This document shows, one piece after another, positions 44,941-57,189 of a stretch of 64,000 bases of DNA (its first letter is position 1; each line of letters opens with the position of its first letter). The translations under genes were made by a program, and so were the position numbers. The notes under the pieces were generated by a model. It was not told the DNA's origin and made no database searches. It saw only the letters and a program-made list of their open reading frames with translations. The DNA is from Bromus sterilis (lineage: Eukaryota > Streptophyta > Magnoliopsida > Poales > Poaceae), in the NCBI GenBank assembly GCA_950022295.1, contig OX465598.1:69238001-69302000 (forward strand). Reading direction: 5' to 3'.

Positions 44941-46425
44941 TTGTATGATGCTGATGACTTATTCATGCCTCCTGCTGAAGGAGCCTATCAGCATGACGAG
45001 GAAGCTCGCGGTCCAGCTGATCCTGCGGCGAAGCCTGCTTGCTCCACGCGTCTCTTCGCTGCTTCTCAGGACATGTCTCCAGCAGCTTGCGCCTTCACCG
45101 AGCCTCAAGCAGATGCCACAAGGAGATCTATTCTCAGCCCGTCCACACTCCATAAGGCGGCCACTGAGAAGATAAAGGCAGGTGACTGCTCAAAATCAGA
45201 AAAGAAGAAGGGACGGAAAAGAAAGAAGAGCATCACTTCTAGTAGCCAACCTTCGATGCCGACCCGGGCTCAGGACGGGCCACCAAGACCCAAGGATCTC
45301 TCGTTTGAAATCCATGTGGCTGGTAGGGCGATGCTACCTAAGGACATGCTGGACCTTGCAACTTCGGATATGCAGAGTGTGCATCATAGTATTATGGCAT
45401 TAGAGAAGATTCTTCTTCGAGAAGAGAATCCCTCGTACCCGGTTTTCATGGCCAAGGTGCCACTCAACATGGGCTTCATCAACACTATCCCCGCGGATAT
45501 GATAATCCTGCGATTTTCAGAGATCTTCAATTTATACCATCTCAAGCGGCTGGACCATAGCCTTATCCGTCTGTTCTCGCTCAGCCTTTCTATGAGTATC
45601 AGGAGAGATAAGACCCCGAGCGTCGCGATATTGGACCCCTTCTACATGCGTGAAAGCATCTTGATGGACGACGGGGACGCGGCTCTCGCGGCGGGGTACA
45701 TCACAGACTTCATGCTACGGAACGCCGACAAGGATTCATTTCTTATGACCTACTCTCCCAAGTAAGTCATTCGCTCGCCTCCGTAGCATATATGCTTTCT
45801 TATCTTTCCATTGTCCTCTTCCAACATTCCTTTTGGATTGTTTTAATTATGCAGTGAGGATCAAGACTGCGTGCTCATCTTCTTTTCACCGCAACACTCA
45901 CATGCCGTGTATTTAGACTCGGGGAGTGTGAAGAAGAAATATTACAAGTATATCATGAGAGTTTTGGATGATGCTCTCGTCGGCTACATAAAAGCCGGAG
46001 GCAAGATCATGAAGCACAAGTTCAGGAAAAATCAGCCTGGCGTGAACGTGTTCAACCACGTAACATAGTTCCCGTGCGTCAAGCAGCCGGCTGGCAGTGT
46101 GAGGGATGCATACTACGCCCTTCATCACATGAGGGCGATTGTACAGGAACAACGCAACCTTACGCTGCCAAGTCATCTCAGAGCGTGGGCCGAAAGGAAG
46201 GCGGAAATCGCCGATGCAAGTCTTAAGGAGGAGTTCTTTCACATCCAAGCACAGATGGCGACTATCATCCGTCATGAAGTACAAATGAAGGGGGCGATCT
46301 TCCACTCCAACATTGCACCATCCAATGGGGAGATACAAGTCCGCTTAAAGGCCCTGCGTGACACAAGGCCTTTCATGACGAAAGAAGGATGTCGCCCATT
46401 CCATGAGCCGAGTCAGAACAATTGA
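44941..46425 (+). pseudogene. Ulp1-like (peptidase C48) part of the second CACTA protein, catalytic Cys lost, one stop
   Basis: Open from about 44941. A GT..AG intron at 45762-45854 joins TYSP to NEDQDCVLIFF in frame. The Ulp1-like domain includes LDHSLIRLFSLSLSM, VAILDPFYMRE and HSHAVYLDSGSVKKK with the catalytic-type His and following Asp. A TAG at 46066-46068 interrupts it right before FPCVKQPAGSVRDAYYALHH. In active family members this last block reads LCGYYVC with the nucleophile Cys; here the place is taken by Asp (VRDAYYAL). A basic stretch (KKKGRKRKKS) precedes the domain. The frame link to 44807 is broken, so it was probably part of one long protein. The C-terminal helical part runs to the TGA at 46425. 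Confidence 0.8.
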
Positions 46426-46930
46426 ATGTACTCTTTGTGTAATTTGGATGTAATTTGGATGTACTCTTTGTGTAGTAGATGTTATAGTGTCAAATACTCT
46501 TGGTGCTCTTTGTGTATAAAGGTCACTGCATATGCATTTTTATGCATATGTGCATGCTTCTCAACATTGATCGACTTGCTTTAAGTTGTTGATAAGAATA
46601 GATGCTAGATTGCTTTGTTCACACAATTCATATGGATGTGACCTCTAAAGCTTTGTTTTCTGCAGGTTGAAGAGCAAACAAGATATGATGACGAAAGTAG
46701 CTTTCGGTTTTCAATAATTGTTGGACTCATTGTAATTTTGTGATGGATGTAATCTTGTGAATCTTGTTGGCCTCTAAACCTTTGTAATAAAAATTATAAT
46801 GCAATTCTTTTGTATCAATAATTGTTGGCCTCATTATTATATTGTACTTTTCATTTCTGTAATATAGTAAAAATATCTGTAATGCTTTTATTCTTTTCTG
46901 TAATTCGTTTTTTTTGTTTTCTGTAATTCT
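46426..46930 (+). other. 3' UTR-like stretch of the second E8 gene
   Basis: AT-rich, with repeated GTACTCTTTGTGTA motifs at the start. No reading frame of note. Confidence 0.5.
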
Positions 46931-47199
46931 TTAGTGGCGCATATTGTCAGGATTTATTGGCGCACTATGAATGCGCCACCCCTAAGGCCCTTAGGCGTGG
47001 CGCATACCAGAATGCGCCACCCCTAAGAGCTTAGAGGTGGCGCATTCTGAGATGCGCCACGCCTAAGGGCCTTAGGGGTGGCGCATCCAGAATGCGCCAC
47101 CTCTAAGCCCTTATTAGTGGCTTGTAGTTAGTGGCGCATCCCTAATGCGCCACTAAACACAAAAAAAGGGCGCCACTAAAAGGGCATTCCCTAGTAGTG
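46931..47199 (+). repeat. Right subterminal array and terminal inverted repeat of E8
   Basis: About a dozen GGTGGCGCAT/ATGCGCCAC units, then TTCCCTAGTAGTG, the inverse of the left terminus. Confidence 0.92.
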
Positions 47200-49319
47200 T
47201 CAGGGTCTTCAACGAAGGGGGCAGCCTCATGTTCCGGTTCCACCTCTACTCGACAAACAACAAACAAGGTAGCAAAGTAAATACAATGCACAAGCAGATG
47301 GTTGAAGGTTGAAACTTGGTTTGCATGAATTTGATGTGTGAAGCAATTCCATTTAAATGGAGTATATTGCAATGATTTGCAAATTCAAACTCCAATTCAA
47401 TTTAGCCAAATTACAAATGCTATTGTGTGATCAATGTAATTCATTTTGAAATGTGTATGATATGCCTCTGATGTGCAATTGAAATGTGGTATGTTGCTAT
47501 GGTTCAAGTTGCAAAAGCATTTGAAATGAATTTTATTTAATTCCATCTAATCCAAATAGCAAATGCTACTGGTCACCTTTTAAATTCAAATCAAACATAG
47601 TTGAAAGTTGCATATTTGGATAGATTATTTTCTCCTGGTCATTTTTCATATATTATTTGTTAAATTTGGAGTTAATATGAATTTTCTATGAATTTCCAAA
47701 GTTTAATTCATTTTCTGGAATTTCTCTGATTTCTTTTAATATGGAAAAGTCTTTATTGCATCACTGTTGCGTCATGCTGACGTGGGGGGGGGTCTGACCA
47801 GTGGGGTCGGCCTGTCAGTCTCTGGGTTAATTAACCCGGTTAGTTTAAACTAACCAGGGGATTAATTAGCAGCCTGGGCCCACAGGTCAGTGGCTGTGGG
47901 GCTGGATTAGTGGTTAATGTAATCTGCCACGCCGACCTCACCGGCGGCGAGTCGCCGGCGACGTCCAGACGCGGCGACGTCTACGGGGATGGTGGCTCCG
48001 GCCACCATTTGGTGCGCTGCGGCCACGAAAATGGAGCCCTCGAACGTGCGCTTCGAATGGGCCAAGCCACGGGCGCTGGGGTGCACCGTAGCCACGCCGG
48101 CGACGAGCTCTAGCGGCGGCGGAGCCACTGGCTAGACGCAGTCGTCGACTCAGTTCACGGGGAGAGGCAACGGTGGGCTTGTTAGACGCACAAGACCACC
48201 AGGAAGACGATGCACGCACTGGAAGAGACGATAGGGCACAGGGGCGACCTCGTCGTCGTCCATGGAGGCTCGGTACTCCGGCGAACATGGCAGCTGGAGC
48301 TAGATAACGAATTGGATCGGACAAACAGAGGGGTTTTGATCCCGCGCTCACCAGGAATGCAACGGAGAAGTCGGCGAGGCAAACGGAGGCGTGAAGGCGA
48401 CGAATTCGACAGCGAGGTCTTGCGGGTCCGGCGACGTCTCGGTGAAGCTTTCTTGGGCTTGAGGCCAAATTAGCTCGCCAGCTTCTACAGGACGATGAAG
48501 TCGACGACGATGAGCACGAGGGACATGGCGGCTTGACCTATAGCTCATGGTGGCCACGTCTTCGAATGGCGACGAACAGCGGTGGCGCTCGGTGTCGGTG
48601 GAAACGGTAAGCAGAGATTGAGAGAGCTGCAGAGAGAAGGGGGAAATGGATTACGACGCCACGGGCATCTCTCTGGCGCGAGGAGAAGGCACGGGGAGGC
48701 CTGGAAGGCCCTCGGCGTCGAGGTGGCGTCCACGGCTGGCTCGGTGGCTTTCCACCGAGCAGCTTGGGTGCGCGGGGCGGGGAAGAAGACCCCCGTGCCC
48801 CTGGTGGGCTGGTTGGGCCTTCGCCTGGGCGACAGGTAAGTGGTTCTGTTTCCTTTTTCTATTTTTCTTTTCTGTTTTCTTCTGACATTTGTTTTGGCTA
48901 GCTAAAATAAATAGCAAACCATTTTATTAAATGCTCAAACTTTTTATGTGGCATCACAATATACTAGACTAGCCACTTGTAAAGTTTGAACATTTTTAAA
49001 ATTCAAATTATTTGAACTTTAAATCAAATAGGGGTTTTTGATTAATTCCAAGGTCCTATTTGAATATTTGAAAAATCCATGAGCATGGGGTGGCTCGCAC
49101 ATCACTTGAAATGTGATCACACTCATTTATAAGACTTTTCAAAAATCAAAACATGAATTTTTGGAGAAGATTTATTTCTGGCCTTTTGAATTATATCATC
49201 TGGGGGTGTTCCTTTCCCATTTGAGTTTGATTTTGATTTCAAATGATTTATGTTGAAATTTTTAACATGATGCAAGATGACTTTGATCTTAGCACATTAC
49301 CTAACAGAGGGTTCTGACA
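47200..49319 (-). repeat. 5' LTR of E7, right part
   Basis: Counterpart of about 28450-30564. It resumes after the TCA duplication with GGGTCTTCAACGAAGG and ends GGGTTCTGACA. The open frame of 176 codons at 48468-47938 has an equally long partner in the other LTR (29726-29196), which is expected of duplicated LTRs and no evidence for a gene. Confidence 0.92.
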
Positions 49320-50326
49320 CTGTAGACCGGCGGGGACCTCTCTGATGAGCCGTAGGATGGGCCTCGGCGTGTCGGATAGCCTCGGTGGGGTGTTGCCTAA
49401 CAAGGTGTACGCCACCCTGGAGATCCGAGCGTGTAGCATGACACCAGTGCATCCCCGCAGGGAGTTTAATCTATTCGAATAGCCGTGTCCACGGTAACAT
49501 GACGCTTTATGCTGAAGCCAGACTCTACTACTACAAACTACTACTATTAAACTGTTGGTTCCGGGTTTTCTTCCTCGCGGGGAAGTCGAGGAGGGTATCT
49601 CGGAGGCATATATAATTATTATCTAATACACCTTACTATTATACAATGCTGCAACAACTTCTGTTAAATTGTTATTACATTCATTCTATTGAACTGTTGG
49701 CTATTCTCTTCTCATGCTGCAAGAACCGCGTGAAGATGCTAGTCTTCGATAGGCCTAGCTTCTTATCCTTATTCTGATTTCTATCTTGCAGTCCACTATA
49801 TACAACCTCCCCTTTCTATTTGATACAAATGCATAAATGCTTAGTAGAGGACGTAAGACTCGCGCGTATGCTAGATACTCACCTTTGCTTTATTTCCCCT
49901 TTTTTGTTTTGCCTGATCGTCCGCTGCAGTTGACGTTGGAGTCCAGGAGCAGGAGATCCCCGATGCCGACCACCACAACATGAAGATCCCCGATGCCTTC
50001 TACGACGTCGAGTTCCCCTTTGACTAGAAGTAGTTTGGAGGTTCCCAGGCAGGAGGCCTTGCCTTTTCGATCGAGTGTTGATTTTGTGCTAGCCTTCTTA
50101 AGGCAACCTTGTACCCTTGTGTCTGTACTCAGATACTATTGCTTCCGCTAACTTTGTGCTTTCGAGCTGTTGTATTCCAGCCCTCGTGGCCCATGGCTTG
50201 TATTAAACAACTTGTATTATTTTATTTATAGATTTCTGTTGTGATATCTCACCGTGATTCCCTGATCTCGATCGTGTACCTTGCGTGTATGATTACTGTA
50301 CACGGTCTGATTTTGGGGGCGTCACA
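49320..50326 (+). repeat. E5 5' LTR, last segment
   Basis: Resumes with CTGTAGACCGGC after E7 and ends GGGGGCGTCACA. It contains T-rich, transcript-end-like sequence near 50200-50235. No gene. Confidence 0.75.
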
Positions 50327-50329
50327 AGT

Positions 50330-50342
50330 TGGTATCAGAGCC
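50330..50342 (+). promoter_or_regulatory. Primer binding site of E5 (initiator tRNA-Met type)
   Basis: TGGTATCAGAGCC, 3 bases after the LTR end. This sets E5 on the plus strand and proves that 49320-50326 is the end of a 5' LTR. Confidence 0.88.
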
Positions 50343-51250
50343 GACTGCCTGTAGGACACCCTCTTCCAACTCCTTGGTCGAAGTCGAGTCTAGCTGCAAA
50401 ACTACTTTACTAACAGTGTCGTGTGGCTTATCGGCCCACGTCGCAAACTGGCTGGTATTAGGATCTTTTTCTCCGTACCTTTACTCTGGGACTCTGCTCT
50501 CTCTTCTTTTCTGGATAAATTTTTTGCTAACTCTGACATTAGGATCTCGTGACTACTTCTCCCGGAGAGCCCTGCATTCCAGATGATCGCTTACTTCGCC
50601 AGAAGATTCTGAAGATTACTCCTCGATAAGTTCCCGAGAACCTACGTGTTCATCGCTTTGCAATCCCCTGCCACCGATAAGTTTGTATGGATAATTACAT
50701 CTACTTCCCATTCTAGAAATCATAATTCCTTTGTACTTAAGCATCGAATTATTCCGATGCTTTATCACCTGTTTCCTTTGCATTCTTTCTTCTTCTGGTT
50801 GAGTGCGATACTCACATCAGATTCTTTGCGAACCACCCGACCTTTGGTGGATTATTATCCGACTAATCTTACATGGCTTCTTCCATGTGTCAATTGGAAT
50901 TCATCATATGAAATACCATCCTTGCCCTCGATGATTTGTGTTATCATCGACAACCTCCCTTGAATCCCTGCCAATACAACCTGGTCGAGTATATCATGCT
51001 CTGCTTTCCCTTGGGAAAGTTATACACATGATACTTGTGTATAATCACATTAACCTGACTCTTGTTATCTACCTTGTGATATTCTGTCCGATACCAGACG
51101 CATTACTTATGCCTGATGCTCTGGACCCCTTTCCATCGTGCGTTATCGGCATCGAATGCCTGCCTGTCCGCTTGAAACTTCTTATATGTTATTTTGTTTC
51201 TCTCGATGTATTTCCCTGAGTTTAAACTCGAGGGATACTCTGTACCTCAT
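50343..51250 (+). other. E5 leader (untranslated), up to the E9 insertion
   Basis: The first 20 bases resemble the E7 leader. The rest has short open frames only and no recognisable gag. It ends in CTCAT (51246-51250), the E9 duplication, and resumes at 58846 for 40 bases before E10. Confidence 0.65.
51246..51250. repeat. Target-site duplication of E9 (left copy, CTCAT)
   Basis: Repeated exactly at 58841-58845. Confidence 0.95.
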
Positions 51251-52890
51251 TGATACGTCCCAAACGTATCTATAATTTCTGCTCGCTCCATGCATGTTTT
51301 GTGTGACTTTTCCATGTTTTGCTTCAACTTTCATACACTTTTGAACCTATTTGGACTAACCTATTAACTCAGTGCACCCAGTTGCCAGTTTCTGTTTTCT
51401 GCTGTTTTTTCATTTCAGGTTTTCCGGCCATTAAAAGTGCTCCAAAAATTCCGGGAAACATATATAAAAAATTAGCGCAACAGAAGCTTCCGGAATCACC
51501 AAGAGAGGGAAGGGGGGCTACCACCAGGCATCTAGGAGGGCAGGTGGTGCGGCCCCACCCTGGGCCGCGCCAGGGACCTTCCTGACTGCCTCGTGGGTCC
51601 CCTCGATGACCCCCTTCGCCTATATTTACCCCTTGGGGTGGAAACCCCTAATATCGATCTCTTTCTCGCGAACTCCCCTCTGTACTGCCGCCGCCGCCGT
51701 TTCAAGATCGGGGATGCCTGGAGAAGCTGCCCCGGCACCATGCCGGAAGGAGGAACCCCCTCCGGGAGACCATCCATAGCCATGGACGCCTCCCGGATGT
51801 GTCGTGAGTAGTCGACCTTGGACCATGGGTCCGTGACCAGTAGCTATGTGATGAATCTTTCCCCCTTTTGTGCTTCCACTTTCGAGTCCTCGTGAGCTGC
51901 TTCACATGATCGAGGCATGTATGTAATTCCTGTTGTTGCTATGCTGAGTTTGTTGGGATCTGATGGATTATGAGACTATGTTCAGATTGTGATGAGTAAT
52001 ATATTTGGTTCTTCTCTTTTATATTTTGTTCTTGAGTAAATTCTTGCATGTTCTCCGTTGCGGTATTTGCTTTGGCCAAGTATTTTATTTGCAACTCCAA
52101 GAGAGAGCGTTATGCTCGATTGTGGGTTCAGCCCCTTGATGTCTAGCTTGAGTGACAGAAACATGAGACTAGGGGATGTGATGTTGCCACCAGGTATAAA
52201 ACAACGGTGCTTGTACCTGCGGGTGCAAGGATTATTTACTTTACGCAAAGTTCTTTAATGCAGTTGTCTGTTGCTTTGAGTTTACACTTTGGGTGGGATT
52301 CGCAACCTAATACCAGCGAGATGTTCTGGATAGATATCTCAAGGTGGATGATTCGTAGTAGATGCAGATGGATTTCGGTCTACTTACCTTGGGGTACTGC
52401 CCATTGCTTTTGAGCCCTTCCTTTCTTTGCAGCATAGTTAGCATGGCGGTTCCTTCATAAACCTGTCAATTGCCCAACTGTGATTTGTTTACCTCGCTAG
52501 CACTTTTATCGTCTTTTGGGAGAGAGACATCACTAGTGAAAATCACGGGACCCCGGTCCATCTTCACATTATTGTTCACACCCTCAATTTACTTTCAGCT
52601 TTTACTTTCCTTTGCACCTTTTATATCTTGCGTTGATCCATTGTAAACGACAAGGCCAGAGGAATTGACAACTCCTCCGTACTCGTTGGGAGCAAAGTTA
52701 TTTGTTGTTGTGTGCAGGTCCACGACAACACCCTAGTCAGGAAGCAATTTCTGGCGACGTTGCCACCTACTTGTATCTCCTGAGTCCTACTGGTTCGATA
52801 ACCTTGGTATCTTCACCGAGGGAAACTTGCTGCTGCACTGCATCTCAAACCTTCCACTTGGGGTAACCAACGAGGGGCGAGAAGCCATTA
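51251..52890 (+). repeat. 5' LTR of E9 (1640 bp)
   Basis: Starts TGATACGTCCC and ends GAAGCCATTA (the usual CA end mutated to TA). TATATTTA at 51621-51628. Confidence 0.92.
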
Positions 52891-52900
52891 AGGAAATTTC

Positions 52901-52918
52901 TGGCGCCGTTGCCGGGGA
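52901..52918 (+). promoter_or_regulatory. Primer binding site of E9 (tRNA-Asp type)
   Basis: TGGCGCCGTTGCCGGGGA, a perfect complement of the plant tRNA-Asp 3' end, 10 bases after the LTR. Confidence 0.92.
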
Positions 52919-53063
52919 CTCAAGTCTACAAGATAGGGGAGTTGCACACTATCTTTTACCTTTGCTTTTTAGTCTTGTTAGTTTACCTTTCAGTTTTTTC
53001 TTTAGTGTCTTTTATCAAAAAGTCAAAAAAAAATAGTATGTCTAGTTCCTTACCTGCCAATCA

Positions 53064-54317
53064 ATGTGTGACTTCTTTCAAACTAGATCTTATTGGCATG
53101 GAGGATTTACCGAGGATCAACAAAAGTGGTACAAGGAACACCGCCTGTCTCAAAAGGGGATACACTTATGGAAACAAATACACCAGTTGTATGACTATGC
53201 TAGAAACTTGTGCTCAACATATAATATATCTTTCTGCAGGGATGAATATTGTTGCTTTATGAGGCACAAACACCTTGCTTTCCAATGTGAGTACAATGAT
53301 GATGAAACCTTAGCTTCTTATGCTAAGAGAAACTATGATTTTTATGATGCAGAGGAAATAGAAAAATTTGTTGCTTATAAGGGTGCCTATGAAATTGCTT
53401 CCTTTGTTGAAAATATTGATGATGCCCCTTACAAAATTGAGAGTCTTGATATACTTAACTATTGTTTGGAAAATTATGATGCAAATTATTATATTACTGA
53501 TCATCTTGAGAGGATCTCTCCCCCAAAGGAAGAGACTAATGATTTGCAGGACTCTATGGAAGAAGAAATTGCTGAAACTGAAAGCTCCTTGGATGAAAAG
53601 GAGAAGGAGAGTGACGAACAAAAGGAGGAAGAATGAATCCATACATGTCTACCTTCTAATGAGAGTAACCCTTTGAATCTTACCTTATATGAGTGTTATG
53701 ATCCTTTGGATTCTTTTGAAATATCCCTTTTTGATGAAGTTGATGCCTTCTATGCTTATGGCCGTGATGCCACTATGGATGATGCTTACGGAGATGAACT
53801 CTCTATAGTTCCTCATGTTAAGCATGAAATTGATGCTATTGCACCCACACTTTATTTTCCTATTATCCTTTTGAAATCTCCAACTTATATTCCGGAGAAT
53901 TGTGCTCTTATTGAGGCTCAATGTGATGGGTTGCATTTATCTTATGTTCCTACAGACCGTGTTGAAAGCTATACACGTGAGCTTGTAGGTCATGAACAAC
54001 ATGATTTATGTGATAGTTATATTCTTGATGTTGTTCATGATACTACTGAAAATTATTTTGAGAGAGGGAAGTTTGGTTGTAGAAACTTCCATATTACTAA
54101 AACTCCTCTCTTTATGATGAAAGTTTTGAAGTTGTTCTTGTTCCACTTTCCTATGCTTGTCTCTTTGTGCTTCTTTGATTTATTTTCTTACAAGATGCCT
54201 ATGCATAGGAAGTGGGTTAGGCTTAAATGTGTTTCATATTTGCTTCTTGATGCTCTCTTTTGCTTCAAAATTCTTATTCTTGTGAGAGCATCTTCTATAA
54301 TCTTTAAGCCTAGCTAA
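53064..54317 (+). pseudogene. Gag-position protein of E9 (same family as in E4), one in-frame stop
   Basis: The frame starting around 53064 contains WYKEHRLSQKGIHLW, HLAFQCEYNDDE and KGAYEIASFVENID, then an acidic, glutamate-rich stretch ending in TGA (53634-53636). The same frame continues from 53637 to TAA 54315-54317 with DELSIVPHVKHEI and VGHEQHDLCDSY, and a hydrophobic C-terminus (FPMLVSLCFFDLFSY, later LLLDALFCFKILILV). Compared with E4 it is the less damaged copy. An ATG at 53038 begins in another frame, so the true start is uncertain. No recognised domain; the final 60 residues could include membrane helices. The TAA overlaps the next ATG. Confidence 0.68.
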
Positions 54318-54532
54318 TGGTTCTAAAGAAGCGCTTTCGGGAGGCAGCCCGCAACGAATTTAGGTTTTTTATTTTTGCTTTAGTTCTGTTCTTAGTGGTC
54401 TTGATGATTGTTACTACTGTAGCAACATCATTGTATCTTTACTTTTCAAGCTTTGTGCCAAGTTTAGCCTCAGATTGCAAGAAAGGTCAAAAGTTGGTGC
54501 TTTGTGTCCAGAAACAGATTATGTCTGCTTGA
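54317..54532 (+). CDS. Small basic/hydrophobic peptide (71 aa) of E9, predicted membrane
   Basis: The ATG (54317-54319) shares its A with the stop of the preceding frame: TAATG. The peptide starts MVLKKRFREAARNEF, followed by a hydrophobic stretch (FALVLFLVVLMIVTTVA) and a polar tail. It matches the 71-residue E6 frame (23312-23097) in length and layout, with differences concentrated near the end. The stem-loop at 54338-54351 lies just downstream of the overlap. Translation by termination and re-initiation is an inference from this arrangement. Confidence 0.5.
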   Translation: MVLKKRFREAARNEFRFFIFALVLFLVVLMIVTTVATSLYLYFSSFVPSLASDCKKGQKLVLCVQKQIMSA

Positions 54533-57189
54533 CGGAAAAATTCTCAATAAATCACCAGATCATCTTTTTGATCTGAATTTTTTTGACAGCATGCTCCATA
54601 TAATTACCGTTCAGGCGTCTCTTCAAAGTTTTTTGATTTGAGTTGCATAAGTACCTCGAAAAAATTCTCCTTTCTCTGCTGTTCTGTTTTTCTCATCTTC
54701 TGCCCCGGTTTTTCTTTTCGCAGTTTTGCAATCCTTAAGCTAGCTTTTTCTTTGAAAACTTTTTTGGGCAGGCAAGAGAAACAGTAGCTCTTCCTGGAAA
54801 TGTTTATTTCCAGTAGAGGAAAATTATTTTATTAGGGTACTAACCTCTCTAATCAGCCTACAATGAGTTATGTATGAAGGGAGTTTTCAAGTGCGCGATG
54901 GAGGATGATGAAAGAAGATTCAGGAGTGTCAAACGCTCAATCTTGGGGATGCCCATGTGCACCCCCAATAAATATTCAAGGAGACTCAAGCGTCTAAGCT
55001 TGGGGATGCCCCCGATGCATCCCCTTCTTCATCAACAATCATCAGTTTGTCCCTCGTTGCACTATATTTTTATCACTTCATGCGTTATGTGCTTTGCTTG
55101 GAGCGTCTCGCTCTTTACTTTTCTAGGTTTGTTTTGCTTTGTTTGCTGTAGTAACAAGTTAGACCCCAACTTACTCTTTTGGTTGGGAAATATTCACGCT
55201 CCGCTTGAACTAGAACTCCTCATAGGATTTGCATGCTTATTCTTTTAGCTGTGAGCTGTTCTTTTTTCTTTTCTTAGCTGCTGTTCTGTTTAGTTGTAGT
55301 GCTTTAGTTTTTCTAGAGCTTTTCTTTTTTCTTAGGTTGAACTTTCTATAGGTTGCATGTTTTATCTTGTTAGAGATTTTTCCTGTTGCACTGAGTTCTG
55401 TGTCTTGACTGAAAGTAGGTAGTTAAAGTTGATGTTCTCTTTGTAGTAGTAACTTGCAATAGTTTTGAGGTATTGACTAGAGTAATGTTTGAACTTATGG
55501 TGTCAAGATCTCTTGCCTATTAGTGATAGATGTCGTATATTGGGCAATCCGTGTGTTTTTCGAAAACCAAAAAACCCCTGTTGAGAACTCTAGCTACTAG
55601 ATGGATCACTAACCTTTGGAGGGTTCGAATATTAGAGTACACTCACGTACCATGAGTCGAGGATGCGCAAGGATAACCAAACCCCCATACACTCCTCCTT
55701 GGGGTATCCGTCTCTTTGTGAACCTCCTAATTAGATTGAGAGTTACCGATGATAAGTGCATGAGTTCTTCGGACTAATGTGAGTATTCGAAAGTTGAGAC
55801 TTCCACCCACATATACTTCTTCTAGCCTCTTCGGTACCGTGCATTGCCCTTTCTCACCTCGAGAGTTGGCGCATACTTCGCCGGTGCATCCAAACCCTTG
55901 GCATGATACGCTCTGTCATCATAAGCCTCCTTATATCTTTCCTCAAAACAGCCACCATACCTACCTACAAGGCATTTCCATAGCCTTTCCGAGATACATT
56001 GCCATGCAACATCCACCTTCTCATGACTTGATCTTCATGTCATACATGCTACTTGCTTGATCGATGAGCCACATGCTAGTTGGGTCTTTCCCTAATCATT
56101 GCTACATGACGCGCTAGTATCATTGCATATCCTGCTACCCTGGCAGAGGCATACATTTGCATCATGATAGTTACATTTTCTTTATGTGAGTACCTTTGTA
56201 AAGTGTGAAAGATCTCCTATATTCTTGTAAAATATAGAGTATTGCCCCTAAAGTGAGGAAAAGATCCCAAAGAGGACAAAATCAAAAGATCCCAAAGAGG
56301 ACAAATGAGAGTTCAATAGAAAGAGCCATTGAGGCCACCAAAAAATAAAAAAATAAAAAAAGAGAAAAGAAGAAAAAAATAAAAAGAGAGAAGGGGGCAT
56401 ACTACTATTCCTTTTGAGAGATCCACACTTGTACTTCATCCTCTATCCCTTGTACTCCATAGAGATCATCATAATGCATATAGCTATGTGGGGACCCTTC
56501 ACACTATAGAACTTGGCTTGTATATTCCAATGATGAGCCTCCTCAAACGAGCTCTAGGTCTTCTTGAGCAAGAAAGTTAGATGCACCCCCACTAGTTCCC
56601 TTGGAGAGCTTTTAGCTCACATGTGCATCCGTTGTATGGCAATCCCTACTCCTCACATCATATCTATCATATGGCCTTCTCTCGCCTATGATTGTCCTCA
56701 TTCATGTGAGCCTTTCACACCTTTTTGTCTTCCTCCTCCACCTTCTTTCTGTTTCGCCTTTTAGGTGTTAACTTTCTTGCCCACGCTCATCCATTGCATG
56801 AGTGCTCAAAATATCGAAAGGGAGTGGATCAGTTTGACTTGTACCTGGCTAGTGGTCTGGGGACGAGTCCAGATAAGAATCCAAAGGAGACCAAGTGTGA
56901 AACTTTAGTAGATAGTTGTTCTCAACAACCTTTTTTCTCTTTCTTCCCAGTCCCTTGCTTGCACGCAAACACCATTTGGAGACATTCGAGTCACGGACAG
57001 CAAGTGCTCTTGCACCCTTTGTTCTTTTGTTGCTTGTGTCAATGCTAATATAGACTCTTCCTTGTTAAGACTTGAATTGAATTGCATGCTTTGATTGCTT
57101 TACTTAAAAGTCCTTTTATGGTTGTGTGGCATGTCACCACAGAAATTATGCTTGTTATCATTTACCTACTCGAGGACGAGCAGGAATTA
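54533..57189 (+). other. Conserved noncoding 3' region of E9
   Basis: Counterpart of 11520-14161 in E4. Hairpins at 54945-54965 and 55002-55024, a tandem GATCCCAAAGAGGACA pair at 56263-56278 and 56288-56303, a purine-rich tract at about 56337-56397. No gene. Confidence 0.6.

Larger units (their letters stand above)
36058..47199 (+). mobile_element. E8: CACTA (En/Spm) DNA transposon, 11.1 kb
   Basis: Terminal inverted repeats CACTACTAGGGAA and TTCCCTAGTAGTG, a TCA duplication on each side (36055-36057, 47200-47202), and dense subterminal repeats of GGTGGCGCAT in alternating orientation identify a CACTA element. It carries the usual two genes in one direction: a Tnp2-type transposase and a second protein with a Ulp1-like C-terminal part, both broken. 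It sits inside the E7 right LTR, whose sibling lacks it. Confidence 0.95.
26506..49319 (-). mobile_element. E7: Ty3/gypsy chromovirus-like element, gag/protease deleted, interrupted by E8
   Basis: Minus-strand order: 5' LTR (49319-34111, interrupted by E8), PBS (34107-34095), short leader, reverse transcriptase/RNase H, integrase, polypurine tract, 3' LTR (30564-26506). The internal part is only about 3.5 kb. Gag, protease and the start of reverse transcriptase are missing, so it depends on a relative for packaging. Without E8 the right LTR is 4064 bp against 4059 bp for the left. The first 90 bases of the two LTRs differ at about eight positions, so the insertion is not recent. Confidence 0.92.
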
